Below are positions 18,208 through 27,227 of a DNA stretch of 64,000 nt, piece by piece (the stretch's first letter is position 1; every line of letters begins with the position of its first letter). The notes beneath the pieces were generated by a model. It was not told the origin of the DNA. It was given only the letters and a program-made list of their open reading frames with translations, and made no database searches. This DNA comes from Ruminococcus_G sp964621905. GTDB lineage: Bacteria; Bacillota; Clostridia; Lachnospirales; Lachnospiraceae. Made by a program: the position numbers and the translations under genes. The DNA lies in the NCBI GenBank assembly GCA_964621905.1, contig CAZUNG010000009.1, positions 45,957-109,956 on the forward strand, in the 5' to 3' direction.

Positions 18208-19329
18208 TTATGAAAGTCTTTCTTTAAAATCCCCGTAGCCAAAAGTCCGGATGATCCGGCAGTTGCCTTCCCTGTCCATGGCCGCGATCGCCGGAAGCGG
18301 GATACCGTTGAACGTATTGTTTTTCACCATAGAGTAAATTGCCATATCTTTAAAATACAGTTTATCCCCCACCGATACCGGCTGCTCAAAAGAGTAGTCC
18401 CCGATGACATCCCCTGCAAGACACGTATTTGACGACAGCCGGTACGTATATGGTTTCTCTCCCGCTTCGTATCCGCCAAGCAGGGGGGGGCGGTACGGCA
18501 TCTCCAGCACATCCGGCATATGACAGGCGGCGGAAGCGTCCAGAATCAGGGTGTGAATATCATTTTCCACAATGTCCAGCACCTCCGTCACCAGATAACC
18601 GGCATTCAATGCGACCGCCTCCCCCGGTTCCAGATACACCTCCACTCCATACGTTTCCTTCATACGGATGATACAGCGCTTCAACAAATCCCGGTCATAG
18701 TCCGGGCGGGTAATATGATGTCCGCCGCCCATGTTCAGCCATCGGACCTGATGCAGATACTCTCCAAATTTTTCTTCCACCGCTTCAAGTGTCTCTGCCA
18801 GTGCATCTGCATTCTGCTCACACAGTGTGTGAAAATGTATCCCGTCGATTTGAGGGAGCAGATCTTCCCGGAAATTCGCCTTCGTCACGCCAAGTCTTGA
18901 CCCTGGGGCACAAGGATCATAGAGCGCATGATCCCCCTGTGTCGAGCACTCCGGATTCACACGGATGCCAACACTGCCATGCTTACAGCGTTCTCGGTAT
19001 TTCATAAACTGCGCAAAGGAATTAAAAATAATATGATCGCAGATTTTTACGATCTCCTCAAAATCCTTCTCCTTATAGGCCGGAGAGAAGATGTGCGTTT
19101 CACCGCCCATCTCCTCGTGTCCCAGCCTGGCCTCATACAGTCCGCTGGCCGTCGTTCCGCTGATGTAAGATCCGATCAGCGGATATTCATGAAACATGGA
19201 AAAGGCTTTCTGCGCCAACAGAATTTTACAGCCCGTCTCCTGTTCTGTCTCTCTTAAAATCGTCAGGTTTTCTTCCAGTTTTTTTTCGTCCACCACATAG
19301 CATGGGGTGGGCAGCTCGTGGATCTTCAT
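18208..19329 (-). CDS. nspC: Carboxynorspermidine/carboxyspermidine decarboxylase
   Basis: 373 residues, alanine-racemase-fold PLP enzyme. The PLP lysine lies in LLAQKAFSM, the glycine loop in NMGGGHH, the phosphate site in LEPGEA, and the catalytic cysteine in SAACHMPD. It decarboxylates carboxyspermidine (or carboxynorspermidine) to spermidine. The ATG overlaps the upstream dehydrogenase stop (ATGA). A run of eight G residues near 18484-18491 could slip, but the frame is intact. Confidence 0.93.
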   Translation of the reverse strand: MKIHELPTPCYVVDEKKLEENLTILRETEQETGCKILLAQKAFSMFHEYPLIGSYISGTTASGLYEARLGHEEMGGETHIFSPAYKEKDFEEIVKICDHIIFNSFAQFMKYRERCKHGSVGIRVNPECSTQGDHALYDPCAPGSRLGVTKANFREDLLPQIDGIHFHTLCEQNADALAETLEAVEEKFGEYLHQVRWLNMGGGHHITRPDYDRDLLKRCIIRMKETYGVEVYLEPGEAVALNAGYLVTEVLDIVENDIHTLILDASAACHMPDVLEMPYRPPLLGGYEAGEKPYTYRLSSNTCLAGDVIGDYSFEQPVSVGDKLYFKDMAIYSMVKNNTFNGIPLPAIAAMDREGNCRIIRTFGYGDFKERLS

Positions 19330-20588
19330 GATTCTACCGTCTGCGGATTTTCACAGACCACCCAGGGAAGTCCGTACCGATTCAATGCTTCCATGTACGG
19401 ATCCGGATCAAATTCTTCTACATTGAAGATACCGGGCTTCTGCCATGCGCCGTTTAGCACCAGCATGGCGCCGATCATGGCCGGAACACCCGTCGTGTAA
19501 GAAACTGCCTGAGATCCCACTTCTTTGTAGCATTCCTGATGATCGCAGACATTATAGATATAGATTGTTTTCTCTTTCCCATCCTTGATTCCCGTAAAGA
19601 TACATCCGATATTTGTCTTGCCCACCGTCCGCGGTCCCAGTGAAGCCGGGTCCGGCAACAGTGCTTTCAGAAACTGGATCGGAACAATCTCTTTTCCGTC
19701 AAAGGAAACAGGATCTGTTCTCAGCATCCCCACATTTTCCAGGCACTTCATATGGGTCAGATAGCTCTGGCCAAATGTCATAAAGAAACGGATTCTTTTT
19801 ACCCCCGGTATATTCTTCGCCAGAGATTCAATCTCCTCATGATGAAGAAGATACATATCCTTCTCTCCGACTTCCGGAAAATCATATACCCGTTTGATAC
19901 TCATGGGCTCTACCTCAACCCACCTGCCATTCTCCCAGTAAGAACCCGGCGCAGATACTTCCCGCAGATTGATCTCCGGGTTGAAGTTTGTCGCAAACGG
20001 ATAACCGTGGTCACCGCCGTTGCAGTCCAGGATATCAATGTAGTGGATTTCATCGAAGTAATGCTTCAGCGCATACGCCGTATAGACACTGGTGACACCG
20101 GGATCAAAACCGCTGCCCAGAAGTCCTGTGATCTTGGCCTCCTTGAATTTTTCCTGATACGCCCACTGCCAGGAGTAATCAAAATAGGCGGTAAAGCCAA
20201 GCTCTTTGCAGCGCGCCTCATAGATTTCTCTCCAGGCGGGGTCTTCCGTATCCTCCGCTTCATAGTTGGCCGTATCGATATAATGTACGCCGGTCTCCAC
20301 GCAGGCGTCCATGATCGTCAGATCCTGATATGGAAGTGCCACATTCAGCACCGCATCCGGCTTCCATTCTTTGATCAGGCTGACAACTTCCTGTGTGTTG
20401 TCCGCATCGACCTGGGCGGTTTCAATCTTTGTGTCAGTGTTTGGCTGCAGTTCTTCTTTCAGCGCGTCACATTTCGCTTTCGTCCTGCTCGCAATCATTA
20501 TTTCGGTAAATACATCGCTGTTCTGACAACATTTACAGATGGCAACCCGTGCCACGCCTCCGCATCCGATAATCATTAATCTGCTCAT
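19326..20588 (-). CDS. Carboxynorspermidine/carboxyspermidine dehydrogenase (saccharopine dehydrogenase family)
   Basis: About 420 residues. An N-terminal Rossmann fold with IIGCGGVARVAIC and a saccharopine-dehydrogenase-like catalytic part (DYSWQWAYQ, GSGFDPGVTSVY). It should reductively join putrescine with aspartate semialdehyde to give carboxyspermidine, the substrate of the next enzyme. The ATG at 20588 overlaps the speE stop (ATGA) and has GAGGAGG upstream; a longer frame to 20699 runs inside speE and is rejected. Confidence 0.93.
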   Translation of the reverse strand: MSRLMIIGCGGVARVAICKCCQNSDVFTEIMIASRTKAKCDALKEELQPNTDTKIETAQVDADNTQEVVSLIKEWKPDAVLNVALPYQDLTIMDACVETGVHYIDTANYEAEDTEDPAWREIYEARCKELGFTAYFDYSWQWAYQEKFKEAKITGLLGSGFDPGVTSVYTAYALKHYFDEIHYIDILDCNGGDHGYPFATNFNPEINLREVSAPGSYWENGRWVEVEPMSIKRVYDFPEVGEKDMYLLHHEEIESLAKNIPGVKRIRFFMTFGQSYLTHMKCLENVGMLRTDPVSFDGKEIVPIQFLKALLPDPASLGPRTVGKTNIGCIFTGIKDGKEKTIYIYNVCDHQECYKEVGSQAVSYTTGVPAMIGAMLVLNGAWQKPGIFNVEEFDPDPYMEALNRYGLPWVVCENPQTVES

Positions 20589-21445
20589 ATTCTGTGTTCC
20601 TCCTCTTCCAGTAAATCCTCGACGTACCTGGGCAGCATAAATGCCCCGATGTGCAGGTTCGCCGTATAGTACCATGTCTTCAGTTTCCGTTCCCGCCACT
20701 TTTTACCATCAAAGTCTTTGACCGGATGATATTTTTTTGACGCAAATCCAAACAGCCAATAACCCGACGGGCACGTCGGAATGTGGGCCTGATAGACTCT
20801 GCTGATCGGAAAGCTTCTGTATACTTTGCGGTGCATACTCCGGCAGGCCATCTCATCTTCATCATAGAAAGGGCTTCCATGCTGGTAAACCATAATGCCG
20901 TCCTCTTTCAGCGCACGATACCCGGCCCCGTAAAATTCCTTGGTAAATAATCCTTCCGTATAGCCAAAGGGATCTGTGGAATCATTGATAATGATATCAT
21001 ACACTTCCGAACATTTTCTCAGAAACCGCAGACCGTCCTCATGAAAAATCTTTACCCGCTCATCTTCCAGTCCCCGCGTCATATCCGGAAAATACTTTTT
21101 GCACACCTCCATAAACATTTCATCCGGCTCCACGACGTCGATCTCCTCAATCTCCGGATACAGACAGAATTCACGCGCCACGCCGCCGTCTCCGCCTCCG
21201 ATGATCAATACCTTTTTCGCATTCGGATGTACCGACATGGGTACGTGTGTCACCATCTCATTATAAATAAATTCATCAGCATCAGAGAACAGGATATCTC
21301 CGTTCAGCGTCAAAAATCTTCCGAACTCCGGAGATTCAAAGACATCAATGCGCTGATACTCACTTTCCCCGGAAAACAGCTGCTTCTCCGTTCGAATCGA
21401 TAATTTCACATTTTGTGTATGTATTTCCGAAAACCACATCTCCAT
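20585..21445 (-). CDS. speE: Spermidine synthase-like aminopropyltransferase
   Basis: 286 residues. Family signatures: NEMVTHVPM, IGGGDGGVAREF, and the catalytic DSTDPFG. Known SpeE enzymes move an aminopropyl group from decarboxylated S-adenosylmethionine to putrescine. The motif usually reads DPxGP and here the final proline is absent (DPFGYTEG), and the cofactor-binding VEIDE is VEPDE. No SpeD, which would make decarboxylated S-adenosylmethionine, is found in the window, while the operon holds a complete alternative route to spermidine. Its true donor or acceptor may differ. It starts 6 bases after the speA stop region. Confidence 0.88.
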   Translation of the reverse strand: MEMWFSEIHTQNVKLSIRTEKQLFSGESEYQRIDVFESPEFGRFLTLNGDILFSDADEFIYNEMVTHVPMSVHPNAKKVLIIGGGDGGVAREFCLYPEIEEIDVVEPDEMFMEVCKKYFPDMTRGLEDERVKIFHEDGLRFLRKCSEVYDIIINDSTDPFGYTEGLFTKEFYGAGYRALKEDGIMVYQHGSPFYDEDEMACRSMHRKVYRSFPISRVYQAHIPTCPSGYWLFGFASKKYHPVKDFDGKKWRERKLKTWYYTANLHIGAFMLPRYVEDLLEEEEHRI

Positions 21446-21451
21446 GCCTGA

Positions 21452-22903
21452 TCACTCCTGTATCACATTCAAATTTTCCACTTGCGGATCTTCCGTTCCC
21501 TGCAGGGAACAGCCCTTTTCTTTTGCAAAGATAATATAATCGATAATTTCCTGAGTGATGCGCTCGCCCGGAGCCAGAATCGGTATTCCCGGGGGATAGC
21601 ACATCACAAATTCACCGCAGACCTGCTGCTGCGTTTCTTCAATCGGCATCAGCTTTCTTCTGGCATAAAAAGCTTCCTGCGGAGAGATCACAACCTCGGG
21701 CTGGATATATTCCCCCGTAATCAGATCACTTCCGTCTCTTTCGTATAGCCGTTTAATATCAGCCAGAGCTCCCACCAGCCGCTCAATGTCACGGATCCTG
21801 TCGCCGATGGAAATATAGGCAAGGATATTGCCAATATCCCCAAATTCAATCTGAATATCGTATTCATCCCGCAGCAGATCATATACCTCAATTCCGGTAA
21901 GTCCAATTCCCTGCGTGTACACAGAAAGCTTTGTCACATCAAAGTCATAGACACTGCCCCCGTTGATCAGTTCTTTTCCATAGGCATAGTATCCGCCGAT
22001 CGCATTGATTTCATTCCGTGCATACTCAGCCATCTGCACGACCTTTGCGAACGATTCCCTTCCGCGCAGCGCCAGATTTCTTCTGGAAATATCAAGACTT
22101 GAGAGCAGCAGATAGGATGCGCTCGTCGTCTGTGTCAGGTTGATAATCTGACGTACATATTCGGCATTCATGCTGTCACTCGCCAGCAGAATAGAACTCT
22201 GGGTCAGACTCCCGCCCGATTTGTGCATGGAAATCGCTGCCATATCAGCTCCTGCCGCCATCCCTGACATCGGCAGATTCTCACCAAAAGACAGATGTGT
22301 GCCATGCGCTTCATCGACGAGGACTTTCATCCCAGCTCCGTGCGCAGTCTTTACTATGGAGTGCAGATCGGAGCATATTCCATAATACGTCGGATTGTTG
22401 ACCAGCACCGCCGCCGCATCCGGATTTTTTTTGATCGCCTCTGTGAGACGGTCCGGCTCCATGCCAAGTGCAATTCCGATTTGTTCCTGCACTTTCATAT
22501 CGACATATACGGGAATTGCTCCGCACAGAACGAGTGCATTGATCGCGCTTTTGTGCACATTCCTCGGCAGTATGATCTTATCCCCCGCCTTACATACAGA
22601 CAGTATCATGCTCTGCACTGCCGAAGTGGTACCTCCAACCATTAGAAACGCATGGTCCGCCCCAAAGGCTTCTGCCGTCAGCTCTTCCGCCTCGCGGATC
22701 ACCGAAACCGGATGACAGAGATTGTCAAGCGGCTTCATGGAATTCACATCCAGACTGACACATTTATCCCCCAGAAGTTCAGCCAGCTCCGGGTTTCCTC
22801 TTCCCCTCTTATGGCCCGGCACGTCAAACGGCACCACTCTCTTTTTTCTTAATACTTCAAGCGCCTCGTAAATCGGCGCTGATGTCTGTCGATTTCTGTT
22901 CAT
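21452..22903 (-). CDS. speA: Arginine decarboxylase (Orn/Lys/Arg decarboxylase family, SpeA-like)
   Basis: 483 residues, the short Bacillus-type fold I decarboxylase. The N-terminal PFDVPGHKRG, the cofactor motif VDEAHGTH and the PLP lysine in SMHKSGGSLTQ are clear, followed by the C-terminal domain with CYPPGIPI. Sequence alone does not separate arginine from lysine decarboxylases; arginine is inferred from the agmatine deiminase and carbamoylputrescine amidase in the same operon. First gene of the operon. GGGAG lies upstream of the ATG. Confidence 0.9.
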   Translation of the reverse strand: MNRNRQTSAPIYEALEVLRKKRVVPFDVPGHKRGRGNPELAELLGDKCVSLDVNSMKPLDNLCHPVSVIREAEELTAEAFGADHAFLMVGGTTSAVQSMILSVCKAGDKIILPRNVHKSAINALVLCGAIPVYVDMKVQEQIGIALGMEPDRLTEAIKKNPDAAAVLVNNPTYYGICSDLHSIVKTAHGAGMKVLVDEAHGTHLSFGENLPMSGMAAGADMAAISMHKSGGSLTQSSILLASDSMNAEYVRQIINLTQTTSASYLLLSSLDISRRNLALRGRESFAKVVQMAEYARNEINAIGGYYAYGKELINGGSVYDFDVTKLSVYTQGIGLTGIEVYDLLRDEYDIQIEFGDIGNILAYISIGDRIRDIERLVGALADIKRLYERDGSDLITGEYIQPEVVISPQEAFYARRKLMPIEETQQQVCGEFVMCYPPGIPILAPGERITQEIIDYIIFAKEKGCSLQGTEDPQVENLNVIQE

Positions 22904-22982
22904 ATATTCTCCCTTTTACCTGCCCCATATCAGAAAAACAGCAATAGTCCGGATGCTGAAACAAGCATCGAATAAACTGTTA

Positions 22983-23017
22983 CAAAAAATAAGCAGATGA
23001 AAAAATCCATCTGCTTA
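22983..23017 (-). terminator. Terminator-like hairpin in front of speA (terminator or attenuator)
   Basis: AAGCAGATG (22991-22999) pairs with CATCTGCTT (23008-23016); on the minus strand the stem is followed by ATTTTTTG. It lies about 80 bases before speA and more than 360 bases after the ABC-F gene, so it may attenuate the polyamine operon; ending the ABC-F transcript is the alternative. Confidence 0.65.
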
Positions 23018-23164
23018 CCATCAATCTATCTATTTACGTTTTTTATGCTTTATCCTAATAGAATTCAAACAGACTGCATTTGTTTTCTGAGTATAAATAG
23101 CAAATATAAAGTTACGTACTCTTATTGACCGTTTCACAAGATGATGCGTATTCACGCTGATTAT

Positions 23165-23300
23165 AAAGTAATCAACTTATAAAATTTGAGCTTCTAACTC
23201 AATCAATAATGCGGCTTCTTGTCCGCGCTCGGCAACCGATCCCGCCTGTCCGTCCGGCTTATCTCATCGGATCATATATTTGCTTGAAAACAAAGTAATC
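23165..23300 (-). mobile_element. Possible remnant of an IS200/IS605-TnpB type element (right-end RNA block)
   Basis: On the minus strand a 9-bp direct repeat GATTACTTT (plus 23292-23300 and 23165-23173) bounds a block of about 127 bp. Inside are consecutive small stems: GATCGG-UUG-CCGAGC, GCGG-8-CCGC, and UUGAG-UUAGAAG-CUCAA, with AAGUUGAUUAC at the end. Stem-loops of this type with an AGAAGCUC core are, from memory, typical of the right end (omega RNA) of TnpB elements. No transposase or TnpB gene is present. Family assignment is inference. Confidence 0.35.
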
Positions 23301-23379
23301 TTATGCTTTCTATAGCCCTTTTACTTTAACATAAAACAATTTCTTCTGTCAACATATTTTCTCCGCGCACACAGCCATT

Positions 23380-24862
23380 TCAGACTCTGCACACTGACGT
23401 TGCGATTTTCTCCGTAAATGCAGCATCATGTTCCACAAAAAGCAGCGTCGGTTTCCACATAAGCAGCAGCTTTTCGAGCTGCATCCGGGAATATACATCG
23501 ATAAAGTTCAGCGGTTCATCCCAGATGTAGAGATGTGCCTTTTCACAGAGACTTTCAGCAATCAGAACCTTTTTCTTCTGACCTTCACTGTAAGTCTCCA
23601 TATCTTTATGAAACTGAACACGTGAAAAATCCAGCTTGCGCAAAACCGCCTTAAACAAATGCTCTTCGATATCCGATTCCCGTATATATTCAGCCAGACT
23701 TCCTTTCAGATGAGAGGTATCCTGTGACACGTAGGAAATCTTCAGACCGCTTCCGACATTCAGCTCCCCGTGATATGCGATTTTCTCCCCCAGTATCCGT
23801 TTTAAGATACTGGATTTTCCGCTTCCGTTTTTCCCCTGTATGGAGATACGTCCGCCTCTTCTGACAGCGAAATTCACATTGCTGCAGACTTCATGATTCC
23901 CGTAATACAACGAGAGGTCTGACGCCGAAACCAGAACCTCTTTGTGATAGACAAGCGGTTCCATCTTCAGGATATCGGAATCTTCCTGATTTTTCAGAAG
24001 TACCTTCTTTTCCTGCAGCGCCCGTTCCTGACGGTGTGCAAGGTTCTTTCGTCTCTGCTGCATGCGTCTGGACTTCTCACCGATATAATCCCTGCTGATC
24101 CGGTCCGTTTGCTACAGATTTCTTTCCCAATTTTGTCGACTCCACAGCATCCCCCCAGCGTTTTGTCTGGTCTGCGGCAGCCGAAAGCCTCCGAATATCC
24201 TTTTTCAGCCGTTCATTTTCGGCCATTTCAAATGCATCCTGCATCTGCCGGTTTTGATACCAGGAAGAAAAATTTCCGCTCTGAACCTCAAGATCAGACC
24301 GGTTAAAAGCCAGCACATGATCGATACATCCATCCAGAAAAGACCGGTCATGGGATACCAGCAGGAATCCTTTTTGCTTTTTCAGAAATGCACTGACCCG
24401 CACTCTGGATTCTCTGTCCAGGTGGTTCGTCGGTTCATCGATCAGCAGGAAACTCCCCACCCTCTGAAACAAAACTGCAAGCATGACTTTTGTCTGCTCC
24501 CCATAGGACAGTGTCCGAAACGGGCGGTACAGCATCTCTTCTTCTGCACCAAGTTCTGCCATATCCTTTTTCAGCTTCCAGAGCAGCAGCCCCGGCTCCA
24601 GGCAGTACATTGCATCGACCGTATCAAGCCCTCTGTCTGCAACCGGATACGGGAAATAATCAAAGCTGACATCCGCGGTAATACTTCCGCTGTATTCCAT
24701 CCCGCCTGTCAGCAGTTTTAAAAATGTTGTCTTCCCTTTTCCATTCCTTCCGACAACCCCGGTTCTCCAGTCTGTATCCAATCTGAACGATACTTTTTGG
24801 AAAATCGGATCATAACTGTTTTCATACGAAAAAGAAAGGTCTGTTACCTGTAACAGTGACAT
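23380..24862 (-). pseudogene. Lsa-like ABC-F ribosomal protection gene, broken by a one-base frameshift
   Basis: Two abutting frames make up one ABC-F protein: 24077-24862 (first ABC domain, GRNGKGKTT, LSYGEQTK, LIDEPTNHLD) and 23380-24063 (second ABC domain, GKNGSGKSS, YSEGQKKK, IWDEPLNFID). Removing one T near 24086-24089 lets NGPDQQG read on as YIGEKSRRMQQ, the expected linker, so a single-base insertion is the cause. The wording follows the Lsa group (MSLLQVTDLSFSYENSYD), which protects ribosomes from lincosamides, streptogramins A and pleuromutilins. Either a real pseudogene or a sequencing error. A promoter and leader peptide lie upstream. Confidence 0.85.
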
Positions 24863-24966
24863 ATTTCATCCCTCCAGCAAGCATGAACCTTTCATATTCA
24901 TGCAAAAAACGGTTGCAAGAATATACATTCCCACAGCCGTCTCCGTAAATAAAATGCAGCGGACCT

Positions 24967-25002
24967 TCAGACAAAGTCTCCCGGTGCGAAATGAAATAAC
25001 AT
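24967..25002 (-). CDS. Candidate leader peptide of the ABC-F gene (11 residues)
   Basis: ATG at 25002 reads MLFHFAPGDFV then TGA, with AAAGGGGTGAAAG directly upstream as a strong ribosome binding site. It lies in a 165-base leader before the ABC-F gene. Short leader peptides whose translation stalls on drug-bound ribosomes are a known control of such genes. A longer minus-strand frame also crosses this spot, so the call rests on the binding site and context. Confidence 0.4.
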   Translation of the reverse strand: MLFHFAPGDFV

Positions 25003-25031
25003 TCTTTCACCCCTTTCCGCTTGATGTACAG

Positions 25032-25060
25032 ATCTTATCACACATTTTATGTTTTGGCAA
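25032..25060 (-). promoter_or_regulatory. Promoter of the ABC-F leader transcript
   Basis: TTGCCA (plus 25055-25060), 17-base spacer, TAAGAT (plus 25032-25037) on the minus strand, about 30 bases before the leader peptide. Confidence 0.55.
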
Positions 25061-25086
25061 GTCAGCTGACGATACGCTCACTTTTC

Positions 25087-25758
25087 CTAGCATCCATACT
25101 CCTGCTCAAAACGCTGAACATTTTCGCTTTTCCCAATGACCACAATGACATCCCCATCCTGAAATGCATAATCAGGACGTATCTCTGTGTCGGTCCTTCC
25201 CCCATACTCAATTGCAATGATGTTCAGACCGAATTTCTGGCGAATTGGAAAATCCCTGACACATCTTCCCGTCAGTCTGTCGGTAATCTTGATTTCTGTA
25301 ATCTCGACATCATTGTCCAGTGATATGTAATCCATCACGCTGCTTGTCAGAAGCTTTTTAGCCAGACGCAGCGCCATATCCCGTTCCGGGTATACGACCT
25401 CTGCACCGATTTTTTCGAGAACGGCACCCTGATCTTCACTGATGGCTTTCGCGATCACCCGTCGAACTCCAAGATTCACAACATTCAGCGTGACCAGTAT
25501 ACTGGTATCAATTTTTTCCCCAATACACACAATAACCGTATCACAATTCTGAATTCCCATCTCTTCGAGAACTTCTTTCGTCAGCTCCCCTGCAACGTAG
25601 GCGTAATCTGTATAAAACCTCAGCTCTTTTACCTTGTTTTCATTGTTGTCCACAACAATCAAATCTTTTCCTGCGGCCGCAAGCTCCTTGGCCAGTGCTG
25701 TGCCAAATCTTCCCAGGCCAATGACGGCATAAGACGCGCTTTCTTTTTTCCCCAACAT
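25087..25758 (-). CDS. ktrA: Potassium uptake regulatory subunit KtrA/TrkA (RCK domain)
   Basis: 223 residues: an N-terminal RCK_N Rossmann domain with GLGRFGTALA and an acidic VVDNNE (nucleotide binding), then an RCK_C domain (about 140-220), which in related proteins binds cyclic-di-AMP. It gates the membrane subunit encoded 14 bases upstream in the operon. AAGGAGGG precedes the ATG. Confidence 0.93.
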   Translation of the reverse strand: MLGKKESASYAVIGLGRFGTALAKELAAAGKDLIVVDNNENKVKELRFYTDYAYVAGELTKEVLEEMGIQNCDTVIVCIGEKIDTSILVTLNVVNLGVRRVIAKAISEDQGAVLEKIGAEVVYPERDMALRLAKKLLTSSVMDYISLDNDVEITEIKITDRLTGRCVRDFPIRQKFGLNIIAIEYGGRTDTEIRPDYAFQDGDVIVVIGKSENVQRFEQEYGC

Positions 25759-25772
25759 TTTTCTTTCCCTCC

Positions 25773-27086
25773 TTAACCGATTGTTATATTTTCTTCTGTA
25801 AATGTTGCCGACGATGGTGCCTTAAAATGCCAGATGGTTGCAATCGTCAGTGCCCCCAGTCTCCCGATAAACATCGTCAGAATCACGATCAGCTTGCTGG
25901 ATGCAGCCAGATCGGGCGTAATGCCTGTCGATAAGCCCACCGTTCCAAATGCAGATGTGATCTCAAACAGCAGCTGCATAAAGGAATATTCAGGCTCCAG
26001 CAGACACAGAATAAAGGTTCCTGCACATACCACCATCCCTGACAGCAGTGTGATGATAAATCCCCGCTGGATAACCTCTGTAGGGATCCGCCTTTTAAAT
26101 GCCGTACAGTGCTGATTTGTTGCAGCGCTTTTCACCGCATGCAGCAGCACAAACAGCGTGCTCGTTTTGATACCGCCCCCCGTTGATCCCGGAGAAGCGC
26201 CGATAAACATCAGCAAAATCAAAACAAACAGTCCTGCATTCGTAAAATTCCCAATCGGATATGTAGAAAACCCGGCCGTTCTCGCCGACACACTCTGGAA
26301 AAACGCCCCAAGCCAGGTGACATTCTCTGTCGCTTTCAGCAGCAATGTTCCGATGATCAGAAGCGCCGTACTCACAGACAGTACGACTTTGGAATGCAGC
26401 GACAGTTTACGGAACGAATGGTTCTTCAGGATGTCCAGGATAACCAGAAAACCAATTCCACCAAAAATAATCAGTCCCGCTGTCGTCAGATTCAGCAGAA
26501 CATTGCTCTGGTACGGAATCAGATTCTGAAGACCGCCCAGAATATCGAACCCAGAGTTGTTAAACGCCGCAACCGAATGAAAAAGACTGATCCCAAGCGC
26601 ATCAAGCGGCGGGAAGTCCTGGACAAATACCAAAAAGCTGAGCAGCGCTCCGGCCACCTCAAAACAAAGGGTCATCAGCAGTACGGATTTCACCAGCCGA
26701 ACCAGGCCTTTTGAATTTCCTACATTCATCGCCTCTTTTACAAGTGTCCGGCCCTTCATGCCTACGCGCTTTCCGGCGATCAGAATAAACCCAACCCCGA
26801 CAGAGGTGACCCCCAATCCTCCGACCTGTATCAGCAGCGCCACTACAGTTCTTCCAAAAATTGTAAAATGTTCTGCCGTGTCAATCGCAATCAGTCCTGT
26901 CACACATACGGCGCTCGTAGAAGTGAACAAAGCGTCAATAAAACTCACATTTGCCCCTTCATTAATCGATACGGGCAAAAGCAAAAGCAGTGTTCCCACT
27001 GCGATCACAGCTGCAAACCCCAAGACAATCAGGCGTGCTGGCGGTTGTTTCTTTAAAAAAGAGATTCCTTTCTTGATCGTCCCCAT
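25773..27086 (-). CDS. ktrB: Potassium transporter membrane subunit KtrB (TrkH family)
   Basis: 437 residues with about eight to ten membrane helices and four selectivity-filter loops: TSAVCVTGL, AFNNSGFDI, SARTAGFST and AFGTVGLSTG. It takes up potassium, probably sodium-coupled, with KtrA. First gene of a ktrB-ktrA operon whose promoter and terminator-containing leader are upstream. Confidence 0.93.
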   Translation of the reverse strand: MGTIKKGISFLKKQPPARLIVLGFAAVIAVGTLLLLLPVSINEGANVSFIDALFTSTSAVCVTGLIAIDTAEHFTIFGRTVVALLIQVGGLGVTSVGVGFILIAGKRVGMKGRTLVKEAMNVGNSKGLVRLVKSVLLMTLCFEVAGALLSFLVFVQDFPPLDALGISLFHSVAAFNNSGFDILGGLQNLIPYQSNVLLNLTTAGLIIFGGIGFLVILDILKNHSFRKLSLHSKVVLSVSTALLIIGTLLLKATENVTWLGAFFQSVSARTAGFSTYPIGNFTNAGLFVLILLMFIGASPGSTGGGIKTSTLFVLLHAVKSAATNQHCTAFKRRIPTEVIQRGFIITLLSGMVVCAGTFILCLLEPEYSFMQLLFEITSAFGTVGLSTGITPDLAASSKLIVILTMFIGRLGALTIATIWHFKAPSSATFTEENITIG

Positions 27087-27114
27087 CTCAGACTTCCTTT
27101 CCTGCTCTTAAAAC

Positions 27115-27160
27115 ACAGAAAAAGACACAACTTGTAACGGATTGATACAAGTTATGTCTT
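27115..27160 (-). terminator. Strong terminator hairpin inside the ktrBA leader
   Basis: AAGACACAACTTGTA (27122-27136) pairs with TACAAGTTATGTCTT (27146-27160) and is followed on the minus strand by a short T-rich run. It lies between the ktrB promoter and its start codon, so it may be a regulated attenuator; ending the upstream reductase operon is the alternative. Confidence 0.75.
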
Positions 27161-27227
27161 ACCTTGTTCATATTTTTTGATCTATGTCGTCCATTTCAGG
27201 TCCTTTCCGACTAAGTAAATTATCCGT

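Larger units (their letters stand above)
22904..23379. other. 476-bp gene-free leader region upstream of speA
   Basis: No protein gene is seen. On the minus strand it holds, in transcription order, a structured GC-rich block bounded by a 9-bp direct repeat (23165-23300), an AT-rich stretch, a terminator-like hairpin (22983-23017), and a second hairpin GATGCT/AGCATC about 40 bases before the speA ribosome binding site. No confident promoter was placed. Confidence 0.5.

Noticed and set aside
18484..18491. Frameshift in nspC at a run of eight G residues
   Set aside because: The reading frame is continuous and all catalytic motifs on both sides are in frame.
20589..20699. N-terminal extension of the carboxyspermidine dehydrogenase
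   Set aside because: The extra codons overlap the end of speE and lack similarity to the family; the ATGA overlap gives the normal start.
24822..25010. 62-residue gene upstream of the ABC-F gene
   Set aside because: It overlaps the ABC-F start, begins at a weak codon, and the same ribosome binding site better serves the 11-codon leader peptide.
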